From positions 1 through 64,000 of the IMG/VR virus record IMGVR_UViG_3300047678_000094: a stretch of DNA of 64,000 nucleotides; one strand, given 5' to 3'. Positions 6,995 to 13,968 of the stretch are shown here, piece after piece. The translations under genes were made by a program, and so were the position numbers. The stretch's first letter is position 1. Every line of letters starts with the position of its first letter. The stretch is from a virus. Under the pieces are notes generated by a model. That model made no database searches. It was not told the origin of the DNA and saw only the letters and a program-made list of their open reading frames with translations.

Positions 6995-7108
6995 ATGTTC
7001 TATTTCTGGTACTGTTCCTTGGTGGGTCTGCTGAATTGGATTACTCATCCGATTTATCTCTATCGTAGGAAGCTTGCTGAGATGCAAACGAAACACTTCG
7101 ACGAGTAG
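6995..7108 (+). CDS. Tiny membrane protein, 37 residues
   Basis: One hydrophobic, aromatic-rich segment (FYFWYCSLVGLLNWITHPIY, residues 2-21) is followed by a charged tail (RRKLAEMQTKHFDE). It has a convincing ribosome-binding site (AAAGGAAATTTTTC). It is probably an inner-membrane peptide. It lies directly upstream of the M15 peptidase, so a lysis-related role is conceivable but unsupported. Confidence 0.5.
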   Translation: MFYFWYCSLVGLLNWITHPIYLYRRKLAEMQTKHFDE

Positions 7109-7174
7109 TAAGAGATAAATATGGGTGGATCGATACTTTCGGGTATCGACCATTCACCCATCTGGAGCTACGTT

Positions 7175-7669
7175 ATGGCTAAGAGAGAGCTTGTCTCAAA
7201 GAACTTCTACCTTGATGAGTTAACATACTCACCAACAGCTGTTGCACGCAAAATCGACAACACACCGAATGCTGAGCAAGAAGCTAATCTTCGTAATATC
7301 ATACTGAAAATTCTTCAGCCTGTAAGAGATTACTACAAGAAGACTGTTATCATCCATTCTGGATATCGGGCGCCAAAGATCAACGCTCTTGTTGGTGGTG
7401 CTTCAAACAGTCAGCATACCTCAGGTGAGGCTGTAGATTTTGAGATCTCTGGTATTCCAAACAAAGATGTCGCGGAGTGGGTAGCGGATAATCTTCCGTT
7501 TGATCAGATCATTCTAGAATTCTATAACCCAATGGAGGGTGTGAACTCAGGATGGATCCATGTATCCCTTAAACGCAGTGGTATAAATAGAAAGAATCGG
7601 TTGGTGGCTTACAAAGATGGTAAATCAACCCGTTACGAACAAGTCGATGATTTTTCTAAGATAAAATAA
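7175..7669 (+). CDS. M15-family D-Ala-D-Ala peptidase (endolysin candidate)
   Basis: 164 residues. The zinc-site pattern of M15A peptidases is present: SQHTSGEAVDFE near residues 85-96 (S-x-H-x-x-G-x-A-x-D) and the second metal His in WIHVS near residue 132. The fold is preceded by HSGYRAPKINALVGG. Such enzymes cut peptidoglycan cross-links. Without a signal peptide it would need a holin to reach the wall. The ATG at 7175 has GGAG upstream and is preferred to an in-frame ATG at 7121. A TATAAATA box (7582-7589) inside the gene could drive the genes after it late. Confidence 0.8.
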   Translation: MAKRELVSKNFYLDELTYSPTAVARKIDNTPNAEQEANLRNIILKILQPVRDYYKKTVIIHSGYRAPKINALVGGASNSQHTSGEAVDFEISGIPNKDVAEWVADNLPFDQIILEFYNPMEGVNSGWIHVSLKRSGINRKNRLVAYKDGKSTRYEQVDDFSKIK

Positions 7670-7678
7670 AGGTGCTTT

Positions 7679-7903
7679 ATGACGAAACATGTTTATGAAC
7701 TGTATATTGATGTAAACAACCAATGGAGATACCGCGTGTTTTCTTCTAATGGTCGCAACGTTGGTTCTTCAGGTGAAGGAATCAAGAATTTCCGTGATAT
7801 CTTTGAGACAGTAAATAATCTCAAGAAACCTGAGGATGAAGTAAGAATCATCCCGGAAGCGTATAGCGAAAAGCAATTCTTGACTGAGAAGAAAGAGAAA
7901 TGA
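7679..7903 (+). CDS. YegP/DUF1508-like small protein
   Basis: 74 residues. The repeat unit YELYIDVNNQWRYRVFSSNG with a following SSGEGIKN resembles one half of the DUF1508 (YegP) fold, a small beta-beta-alpha unit often found in phage and bacterial proteins of unknown role. AAAGGTGC precedes the start. The stop overlaps the next ATG. Confidence 0.55.
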   Translation: MTKHVYELYIDVNNQWRYRVFSSNGRNVGSSGEGIKNFRDIFETVNNLKKPEDEVRIIPEAYSEKQFLTEKKEK

Positions 7904-8019
7904 TCGTATGTAGTTGTCGTCGAATCAGCACCAAAGACTTTAAGTCTGAAGCTGAATTGAAGCAGCGTCTTAAACAAAAAGATGTTGGCTGCGGTAAATG
8001 CCTTTCTAAAAAGGCTTAA
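7900..8019 (+). CDS. BFD-like [2Fe-2S] mini-protein
   Basis: 39 residues, opening MIVCSCRRIS and ending with a GCGKC knuckle. Four cysteines in the order CxC ... CxxC match the bacterioferritin-associated ferredoxin (BFD-like) [2Fe-2S] domain, here at an unusually small size. The start overlaps the previous stop. It may bind an Fe-S cluster, or zinc, as an accessory module; the partner is unknown. Confidence 0.6.
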   Translation: MIVCSCRRISTKDFKSEAELKQRLKQKDVGCGKCLSKKA

Positions 8020-8041
8020 CAATACTGCTGATATAGGGTGT

Positions 8042-8049
8042 TATAAATA
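8042..8049 (+). promoter_or_regulatory. T4-type late promoter before tmRNA
   Basis: An exact TATAAATA box, the full core of T4 late promoters, lies just upstream of the tmRNA acceptor piece. Transcription would start about six bases downstream, near 8055. This suggests the tmRNA is made, at least partly, late in infection. Confidence 0.6.
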
Positions 8050-8054
8050 ACGGT

Positions 8055-8383
8055 AATGATAGTGAACTGAGGAATATTAAACCAAGCAACACGAGGGTGC
8101 AAATCCCTCCGTCTCCACCAAAAGCCCATACACCTTGGTTGATCGCCAGGTCGTTTCTTGATGGCGCCGCAAGGCTAAGGGGATGGGTTTTTGATGGGGA
8201 CGATTTTAGGTTCGACTGTTTGTAAATAGGTTCTGAGGCTATCCGGATGTTCTCCGTTAAACGAACAAAAACTAGAAATGCAACGCAAGTCGCAAACGAT
8301 AACGAAGATTTCTCAGCAATGAAAATTGCTGCCTAATCTTTAGGTATCCGGAGACGCCAGGTTCTCTGTAAAATAAACCTGGC
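8055..8383 (+). ncRNA. ssrA: Two-piece (circularly permuted) tmRNA
   Basis: The acceptor piece comes first: T arm GAGGG-TGCAAAT-CCCTC (8093-8109), then CGTCTCC and ACCA (8110-8120). A 75-base intervening segment (8121-8195) follows, whose ends form a 9-bp helix. The coding piece starts with GGGGACG (8196-8202), which pairs with CGTCTCC to complete the tRNA-like acceptor, followed by TTTTAGGTTCGAC. After AGTC the tag frame runs GCA 8292 to TAA 8334-8336, encoding ANDNEDFSAMKIAA. A P2-like pairing TGTTTG (8217) with CAAGCA (8083) would hold the two pieces together. A GCCAGGTT/AACCTGGC hairpin (8356-8383) ends the gene. The product tags stalled nascent chains during trans-translation. Confidence 0.93.
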
Positions 8384-8414
8384 ATTACATTTTCAACAAC
8401 AGAAAGAATAACAA

Positions 8415-8927
8415 ATGAGAAAAGCACTTATCGCTCTCGCAGCCGCACTCACCCTTTCAGCACCAGCATTCGCTCAAGAAGTGTCAGTTGGGTCAACCTC
8501 AAAGGGATCAACCTTTGCAAACGTCTCTAACGTTTGGTCTCTCGAAAACAAAGTTGAAGTTATTGGGGAAGTTCGTCTCTCAAGCAAAAACGCAAACACT
8601 GTCAAGGTTGGTGTTCAACGCAATTTCGTTGAAGTTGGTCCGGTGTCACTTGGTGGACGTCTGAATTTCGTTCAAGGTTTCGGCAAAACAAGTTGGTCAG
8701 GTTATTCTGTCGAACCAACCGCGTCCTTCAAATATGATAAAGCTGCTGTAACAGTTGGCTATGAGATTGGAGACTCATTCTCTTCTCGCCATAAACAGGA
8801 TGTTGAAACAGCTAAAGTTACTGTGATGTATCCATTCACCTTTGGTAACTTCGGTCTTCAATATGAAAACGAACGTGGTGATCTGAAGCAAGAATCGGTT
8901 TCACTAGTCTACTCACTCAAGCATTAA
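8415..8927 (+). CDS. Exported beta-barrel-like protein (porin-like)
   Basis: 170 residues. A textbook signal peptide (charged MRK, hydrophobic core, cleavage after APAFA at residue 20) precedes about 150 residues of alternating polar/hydrophobic beta strands with tight turns, as in small outer-membrane barrels. The last residues (SLVYSLKH) do not end in the usual aromatic residue. It is odd cargo for a lytic phage. Altering the host surface, for example to block superinfection, would explain it, but that is inference. It lies directly downstream of the tmRNA. Confidence 0.65.
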   Translation: MRKALIALAAALTLSAPAFAQEVSVGSTSKGSTFANVSNVWSLENKVEVIGEVRLSSKNANTVKVGVQRNFVEVGPVSLGGRLNFVQGFGKTSWSGYSVEPTASFKYDKAAVTVGYEIGDSFSSRHKQDVETAKVTVMYPFTFGNFGLQYENERGDLKQESVSLVYSLKH

Positions 8928-8939
8928 ATTTCTAAGGAT

Positions 8940-8972
8940 GGGGACTATCCTTTAAAAGTCCCAACATTTTTT
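8940..8972 (+). terminator. Rho-independent terminator
   Basis: GGGACT (8941-8946) pairs with AGTCCC (8957-8962), followed by AACATTTTTT. It lies just after the exported-protein stop, separating it from the gp33-gp59-gp32 block. Confidence 0.7.
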
Positions 8973-9007
8973 CACGGAAAAAATTTCTGATCGACCAAGC
9001 ACAGTGA

Positions 9008-9187
9008 ATGGACCCGCCTGTTAAGCGCAGAGCTCTGCGGCGCGCAACTAAAAACGCCAACATTGACGTTGGACCAAAAGAGAACAAGAAGTTCATGAGC
9101 GCCGGATATGGTTCTGGTGTCACGGTTTCTGAGTTCCCCAAAAGAGAAGACCAAGCATGGTATCCAAAACCCAAGACCTCAAACTAG
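9008..9187 (+). CDS. Hypothetical basic protein, 59 residues
   Basis: Unrecognised. The N-terminus is very basic (VKRRALRRATKN), and the rest is rich in Lys, Gly and Pro. The 3' end overlaps the gp33 start by 31 bases in another frame, which would couple translation. No clear ribosome-binding site precedes the ATG, so confidence is modest. Confidence 0.4.
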   Translation: MDPPVKRRALRRATKNANIDVGPKENKKFMSAGYGSGVTVSEFPKREDQAWYPKPKTSN

Positions 9188-9411
9188 GTAAAACAATTGA
9201 TCCTCAGCAGCTGTACAAGGAACTCGAACAAATCGTTCGGGATAGCCATGTCAGCTATGGGGATGCAATCATTCATTACTGTGAACGCGGAAAACTTGAG
9301 ATCGAGACGGTGGCTGAGGTGGTTAAGAAAAACCCCAAGTTGACGTCCGCGCTCCAGAACGAGTTTGAGAACCTCAATATGCTCCCTAAAACAGCGAGAC
9401 TGCCTGTATGA
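9157..9411 (+). CDS. 33: Late transcription coactivator gp33
   Basis: 84 residues, shorter than T4 gp33 (112). The segment QIVRDSHVSYGDAIIHYCE followed by a helical stretch ending FENLNMLP parallels the T4 gp33 region with MSYLEATTAFLEEN and DENLL. In T4, gp33 links the gp55 sigma factor and RNA polymerase to the gp45 sliding clamp, activating TATAAATA promoters. The gene order 33-59-32 is also T4's. The many TATAAATA boxes in this window support a working system. The stop overlaps the gp59 start. Confidence 0.75.
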   Translation: MVSKTQDLKLGKTIDPQQLYKELEQIVRDSHVSYGDAIIHYCERGKLEIETVAEVVKKNPKLTSALQNEFENLNMLPKTARLPV

Positions 9412-9977
9412 CAGCCTTCGAGGCTTACGTCAAGTTTCTAGCACTCAAGCAGCACTTTACATCGGATTACGATTACCAGAAGTATTGCGGTAAGGTGCGA
9501 GCCGACCCCAGTAAGTTTGAGGTTAAGAAGGACAAGTACCTGTTCCAGAAACTGGCAAAGCGGCTGGATCCGGAAATGTACATCGTCGCCAATCTGATTG
9601 ATAGAGACGTCACTTGGATTGGTGATCTGTTCGGCGAGGCGGCCGAGAAGGCATATACCGACTGGTTGAAGCGCAAAGAGTCTCTAACATACGTATTCAA
9701 ACAGGACATCGGTAAGCTGCTTGATGAGTTTGATAAGAATTTCGTTGTTGAAGATGGACAGCACCCATACCTCCTCAAGCTCTATAAGAGAAAGATGATC
9801 TGTATCGAGACGTTGATCATCCTTGATGACATTCTCGACTTCACGAAACATTGGAATAAGCGAATAAATGATTCAGTCATGTGGCCAACTATTTACAGAA
9901 AATGCTTGAAATACCGCCCCTTCTTAGAGTATACTAAGGGTAAGTATCGCACAATCCTTAAGGATAAGTTTGTCTGA
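9408..9977 (+). CDS. 59: Helicase loader gp59
   Basis: 189 residues, close to T4 gp59 (217). Recognisable blocks include YQKYCGKVRAD, KDKYLFQKLAKR and ANLIDRDVTWIGDLFGEA, which match T4's KYNWCMRV, RDKYFFQKLSEK and SNLVANQDAWIGDIS. C-terminally, ICIETLIILDDILDF aligns with ISFETFILLDSFLNI. In T4, gp59 binds forked DNA and gp32 and loads the gp41 helicase, coupling recombination to replication. It sits between gp33 and, two genes on, gp32. Confidence 0.85.
   Translation: MTAFEAYVKFLALKQHFTSDYDYQKYCGKVRADPSKFEVKKDKYLFQKLAKRLDPEMYIVANLIDRDVTWIGDLFGEAAEKAYTDWLKRKESLTYVFKQDIGKLLDEFDKNFVVEDGQHPYLLKLYKRKMICIETLIILDDILDFTKHWNKRINDSVMWPTIYRKCLKYRPFLEYTKGKYRTILKDKFV
9906..9935 (+). promoter_or_regulatory. 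Sigma70-like promoter inside the end of gene 59
   Basis: TTGAAA (9906-9911) and TATACT (9930-9935) are separated by 18 bases, with the recurring GTATACT word. It would drive the small gene at 9970, the methyltransferase and gp32 independently of gp33/gp59. Confidence 0.55.
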
Positions 9978-10152
9978 AATTACCGCATATGTTCGTAGCA
10001 TGTTTATGAGACAGCTTGCTCATGACATCTTAAGCGTTCAACCAATGAACTTACCAATTTTATTCGATTCGTTTAAAAGAGTAAATCGTTTAAGCGAAGA
10101 GTGGATTAATAACGACCACCTTTATTATCTATGGAGTGACCCCATTGTCTGA
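9970..10152 (+). CDS. Hypothetical protein, 60 residues, TTG start
   Basis: Unrecognised helical protein. The TTG start at 9970 overlaps the gp59 stop and is preceded by AAGGAT at good spacing; the product would start MSEITAY. The C-terminus is aromatic (WINNDHLYYLWSDPIV). The next gene appears to use the same kind of TTG start. Confidence 0.5.
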   Translation: MSEITAYVRSMFMRQLAHDILSVQPMNLPILFDSFKRVNRLSEEWINNDHLYYLWSDPIV

Positions 10153-11074
10153 TGAAATGTTTACCTACCAAGCAGCGCCGTATATACCACAGGTTGATAC
10201 GAGTCTCACGTGTCCATCACCTATTTGGTCCGACTTTAATCCGGAGTCACCCGCGTCCCAGAAGATGGTCCGTGCTAAACGCATCAACGATGGTAACTTC
10301 TGGAATGAGATGAGAGCAGTGTTTGATTACGACTTCAACACTCTCCCGCTTGAACGATACAAGGCATGGGCATCTACGTTCATGGTGCCTATTATGTCTA
10401 GGAACAAACCAGCTGAATACATTGGTATGGCTCTAGCTGATGCCTCACATAATGAACAGGTCCGTGATGCTCTAACGGAGCCTCTGGTTGGGATGACCAT
10501 TGAGGACTTCAATGCCCATTACCGCGTGTTCGATAATAACCTGATGACGATGAACCGCATCTTCCTCTATGGACACCTGAAGTATTTCACAACAGGACTC
10601 CCATGCCATGAAGCATCAACGCAGGTCCGTCAGTACCTAAAGGGTCTGAAGCGCATCGTTGAGATCGGTGCTGGGGCTGGTGAGATGGCAGATGTATGCC
10701 GTCAGCTGGGTTTCGAAGGCGAATATGTGATCTATGACTTCAAGGAACTGACTAACATTCAGCAGTGGTTCCATGAAAAGCGTGGCCACAAGAACACTAA
10801 ATATGTACATGATGTGAATGATCTGGAGCCTGCAGACCTCTGTATTGCTACATGGTCACTAACTGAAATGCCAATTGCGGATCGTGCCGCAGTGATGCAA
10901 AAACTAGGTGACACGAGAGACTGGCTCGTTACCTACACCGATAAAATCTTCGGTATGGAAAATGAGGAATGGATTATTAATGACTTTCTACCACGTTTCG
11001 ACGACAGAGAGGCGATCATACAGCCGTTCTGGGATAACGAGTCGAAATACGTGTTCGTTAGACATACACCGTAA
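10145..11074 (+). CDS. SAM-dependent methyltransferase (putative sugar O-methyltransferase type)
   Basis: 309 residues. The Rossmann motif I VEIGAGAGEMADVCRQLG near residue 175, followed by EYVIYDFKEL (motif II acidic strand) and DLCIATWSLTEMP (motif IV), indicates a class I methyltransferase with about 170 residues of N-terminal domain. That arrangement resembles putative sugar O-methyltransferases. TTG 10145 is chosen because GGAG lies eight bases upstream; GTG 10136 and ATG 10157 are alternatives. The substrate is unknown. Together with the large glycosyltransferase at 43310 it hints at glycan modification; that is inference. Confidence 0.65.
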   Translation: MSDEMFTYQAAPYIPQVDTSLTCPSPIWSDFNPESPASQKMVRAKRINDGNFWNEMRAVFDYDFNTLPLERYKAWASTFMVPIMSRNKPAEYIGMALADASHNEQVRDALTEPLVGMTIEDFNAHYRVFDNNLMTMNRIFLYGHLKYFTTGLPCHEASTQVRQYLKGLKRIVEIGAGAGEMADVCRQLGFEGEYVIYDFKELTNIQQWFHEKRGHKNTKYVHDVNDLEPADLCIATWSLTEMPIADRAAVMQKLGDTRDWLVTYTDKIFGMENEEWIINDFLPRFDDREAIIQPFWDNESKYVFVRHTP

Positions 11075-11105
11075 TACAAACATACAACATACAAGGATAT
11101 ACGAC

Positions 11106-12056
11106 ATGGTTGATTTCAAATCAATGAAGAAAAACTCGAGCAACTTCGATAAGCTCACCAAAGCCCTTGCGGAACAAAATCAGGGCAGATCCAAAAAAGA
11201 AGGCGAAGAACGTTTCTGGTCCCCAACAGTTGATAAAGCTGGTAACGGGTTCGCGGTAATTCGTTTCCTCCCAGCACCCGGCGATGAGGATCTTCCTTTC
11301 GTTCGCATGTGGGACCACGGCTTCAAAGGCCCAGGTGGTTGGTACATCGAAAACTCGCTGACTACAATCGGTAAGGAAGACCCTGTTTCTGAGTTCAACT
11401 CTGAGCTCTGGAACCAGTCGGAGGACGACAATTCCCCACAACGTAAACAGGCCCGTGAACAAAAGCGACGCTTGTCTTATACATCAAACATCTATGTTGT
11501 GAAGGATCCAGGAAATCCCGACAACGAAGGTAAGGTGTTCCTCTACAAGTACGGTAAGAAAATCTTTGACAAGCTCAATGATGTGATGAACCCGCTGGAA
11601 GCAGAGGGTGAAGAAGCGATGAACCCATTCGACCTGTGGACAGGTGCCAACTTCAAAATAAAGATCCGTAAGGTCGACGGTTACCGTAACTACGATAAGT
11701 CGGAATTTGATGATGTTGGCCCGCTTCTTGATGATGACAAAGAGCTTGAAGCCATCTGGAAATCTGAGCACAGCCTAACTGAGCTTGTTGATCCAAAACA
11801 CTTTAAGAGCTATGAAGAACTTCAGAAACGCCTCAAGCATGTGCTTGGTGGTAAGTCCTCAGAACGCTCTAACGATGGTGAGTCCAAGGCTGGTAAAACA
11901 GCTGCGCCAAAGAAAGAAAAAGAAGCACCAGCACCAAAGCAGAAGGCTGCGAAAGCACCCAAGCCACCGGTGGATGATGCCGATGACAGTGAAGATGATG
12001 AAGAAGGTGGGCTTGAGTTCTTCTCTAAGCTTGCTAACGAAGAGGACGACGAATAG
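11106..12056 (+). CDS. 32: Single-stranded DNA-binding protein gp32
   Basis: 316 residues (T4 gp32 has 301). The layout is that of gp32: a basic N-terminal self-association region, an OB-fold core (AGNGFAVIRFLPAP, HGFKGPGGWYIE, SNIYVVKDPGNPDNEGKVFLYKYGKKI) and an acidic tail ending in DDSEDDEEGG...NEEDDE, preceded by an Ala/Lys/Pro linker. gp32 coats ssDNA and organises replication and recombination partners. The protein contains no cysteine at all, so the zinc site of T4 gp32 (three Cys and one His) is absent. AAGGAT precedes the start and a strong terminator follows. Confidence 0.92.
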   Translation: MVDFKSMKKNSSNFDKLTKALAEQNQGRSKKEGEERFWSPTVDKAGNGFAVIRFLPAPGDEDLPFVRMWDHGFKGPGGWYIENSLTTIGKEDPVSEFNSELWNQSEDDNSPQRKQAREQKRRLSYTSNIYVVKDPGNPDNEGKVFLYKYGKKIFDKLNDVMNPLEAEGEEAMNPFDLWTGANFKIKIRKVDGYRNYDKSEFDDVGPLLDDDKELEAIWKSEHSLTELVDPKHFKSYEELQKRLKHVLGGKSSERSNDGESKAGKTAAPKKEKEAPAPKQKAAKAPKPPVDDADDSEDDEEGGLEFFSKLANEEDDE

Positions 12057-12080
12057 TCTAATCTTTCAGTGAATGTGAAA

Positions 12081-12107
12081 AAGGGAGCTTCGCGGCTCCC
12101 TTTTTTT
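12081..12107. terminator. Bidirectional terminator between convergent genes
   Basis: GGGAGC (12083-12088) pairs with GCTCCC (12095-12100), flanked by AAAAA on the left and TTTTTTT on the right, so it can end transcription from both sides. It lies between gp32 (plus) and the virion lysin gene (minus). Confidence 0.85.
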
Positions 12108-13779
12108 ATCCTTGCAATGAGAATTGTTCAGCAGATCGTAGCCAATTATTACCATCCGGCGGAGGAACAAACGCTGTCTCTGTAGGAGGCTTTTGACCGC
12201 CGGAAGCTTGAATAACGGTGTTGTTATTTTGTTGTACCGGTTTAGTTGACTGTGGTGCTGGTACCGGGCGACTAGCAGCAGCAAGATTGCGAGCACGATC
12301 AGCTTCAAGAGCAGCTCGCAGCTCTTCGACTGACACATTTGCTTTATTTCCGACAGCACCCTTATCAGCATATGTTTTACCTGTTCTTGGATCAGGTAAC
12401 CCACGCCATTCTTTGGCGGCATCAATCATTGCTGCCATGATGTCATTTGATTCCCCTGACAGATATGCGGATAGAGCTGGTCGTTTAGAGCCAGCCAAGT
12501 ACTCTTTAAAGATACGCTCTTGTAGTTTCTCGTCAAACAATTCTTTACCTGTTAGACCCATTTTTTCTTTGGCTTCTTTCAGTGTACTTGGAATGATCTG
12601 ATATTTACCAACAGCGAACAACTGCTTAGCATTCTGACGAGACATAACTTGATCCAGCGTCATCCTAGTAAGACCGATAGGTCCTTTGATGATAGCACTC
12701 GGTTTCTGTGGTTGGTTGTATGCGTTGTAACCAGCTGGCCCAGATTCAGCCTTACTGATTAAACTCGAGAACGATGATGCTGTCGTTGGTGCAGCTGCTA
12801 ATGCTGATGGAGCATTAGACATTGAACTGATTGGTTTTGGAACTTCAGCTGCCTTTGCTGCAGAAGTTGGTGGTGTTGTTGCTGGCGCAGGTGGTAGCAC
12901 AGGAGTTACCGGAGACTCTTTGTCTTTTTCTTTGTCTCCACCCCAGAGAGAATCCCACCAGTTACCGATATCCTTTGATGTTTTGTTCCACCAGTTACCG
13001 ATGTCGCTGTTCGTCTTAGTCCACCAGTTACCAACATCCTTTACCGTTGAGTCCCAAAGTTTTCCAGCGTCATTGACGAGATTACCAACTGTATCTGTGA
13101 ATGCTTTGGTTGCATCACCAATAGCTTTAGCGATAGGCTTCAGGTTTGTCACAAAAATCATAGCGGCTGTCTTCAGCAAGAATCCAAATAGATTTCCACC
13201 TTTTTCTTTAGCCATTTCTTTTAAGCCACCAAGACCTGGCGCTTCTTGATTCACAGCTTCCGCGTCTTGCTCACGAGCAGCGTTAGCACCTTGTTGTTGA
13301 ATCGCTAAGATTTTCTTCAGCGTGTCATCAATAGAACCAAGAAATTCGTTACTAACCGCACAACATTTGCTTGTTGGATCGTTGTCATTAGCGTGTTCTG
13401 TGTTCTGTTTAATCTGCCTAAGTAATTCAACTGATTGATTGCAGCATGAATCTTTCCCGTTTGAGGCGGCGTAGGCATTCTGCCCATTAGACATCTTCAG
13501 ATTAGAGTTCTGGTTTCTACCAGAACTCTGGAATATGTTTGATTTCTTTTGTGAGACGTCACCTTTAGATTTCCCAGTCTTACGAAGAACACCAGGAACA
13601 GTTCCAGACGGTGCTGTTGTGGCTCCCTTTACTTTCTTAGAAACCAAAGAGATTGCTTTGTCTTCTAAGAATTTTGAACCAATTGATTTCCCGGTGCGGC
13701 TTGCTACTGCACGTGTCGCAGCGCCTCTTACTGCTCCGCTCGCTGCAACTCTACCTACTGCTAATAAAAGAGGAATCAT
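12106..13779 (-). CDS. Virion-associated lysin with lysozyme/transglycosylase-like domain
   Basis: 557 residues. The N-terminal 100 residues are basic and low-complexity. A central region has a hydrophobic stretch (GGNLFGFLLKTAAMIFVTNL) and three tandem W-rich repeats (VGNWWTKTNSDIGNWWNKTSK and similar). After a Pro/Thr/Ala linker comes a domain starting SSLISKAESGPAGYNAYN with AVGKYQIIPSTLKEAKEKMGL. Its Glu-x-x-x-x-x-x-Y and GKYQI-P arrangement recalls lysozyme-like transglycosylases. It probably acts at the tail tip to open peptidoglycan, because the gp5-like spike at 20469 lacks a lysozyme domain. The start overlaps the end of the gp26 extension (ATGA). Confidence 0.65.
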   Translation of the reverse strand: MIPLLLAVGRVAASGAVRGAATRAVASRTGKSIGSKFLEDKAISLVSKKVKGATTAPSGTVPGVLRKTGKSKGDVSQKKSNIFQSSGRNQNSNLKMSNGQNAYAASNGKDSCCNQSVELLRQIKQNTEHANDNDPTSKCCAVSNEFLGSIDDTLKKILAIQQQGANAAREQDAEAVNQEAPGLGGLKEMAKEKGGNLFGFLLKTAAMIFVTNLKPIAKAIGDATKAFTDTVGNLVNDAGKLWDSTVKDVGNWWTKTNSDIGNWWNKTSKDIGNWWDSLWGGDKEKDKESPVTPVLPPAPATTPPTSAAKAAEVPKPISSMSNAPSALAAAPTTASSFSSLISKAESGPAGYNAYNQPQKPSAIIKGPIGLTRMTLDQVMSRQNAKQLFAVGKYQIIPSTLKEAKEKMGLTGKELFDEKLQERIFKEYLAGSKRPALSAYLSGESNDIMAAMIDAAKEWRGLPDPRTGKTYADKGAVGNKANVSVEELRAALEADRARNLAAASRPVPAPQSTKPVQQNNNTVIQASGGQKPPTETAFVPPPDGNNWLRSAEQFSLQG

Positions 13780-13968
13780 CTATTATGTTCCATTGCTTTC
13801 TTTTTTTCTTCTAGATGCTGTATCAACATATCAACATATATGTCACGTTCGAATGGGAATAAATTTTCAATGTCATATATTGAGTATTTATGGTGTTGAA
13901 CTAGAGAGAATATCAGACTGTAGTAACTAGCTAGGCTGGTGTGACTCAGCCCAATGTAAAAAAATCGT
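13776..13968 (-). CDS. -1-frame extension of gp26 (frameshift product or broken end)
   Basis: Immediately after a T7 run near the end of gene 26 (13958-13964 on the complementary strand), the -1 frame is open for about 64 codons. It encodes a conserved-looking block (FSLVQHHKYSIYDIENL, then FPFERDIYVDMLIQHLEEK) typical of the C-terminus of gp26-like hub proteins in T4-like phages. It has no start of its own, and its stop overlaps the next gene's ATG. It is either made by -1 ribosomal slippage on TTTTTTT or belongs to one continuous gene with a base missing from the run. Confidence 0.65.

Noticed and set aside
8093-8120. Isolated tRNA 3' half as a degenerate tRNA
   Set aside because: Its acceptor strand pairs with GGGGACG 76 bases downstream, and a tag frame follows, which identifies a permuted tmRNA instead.
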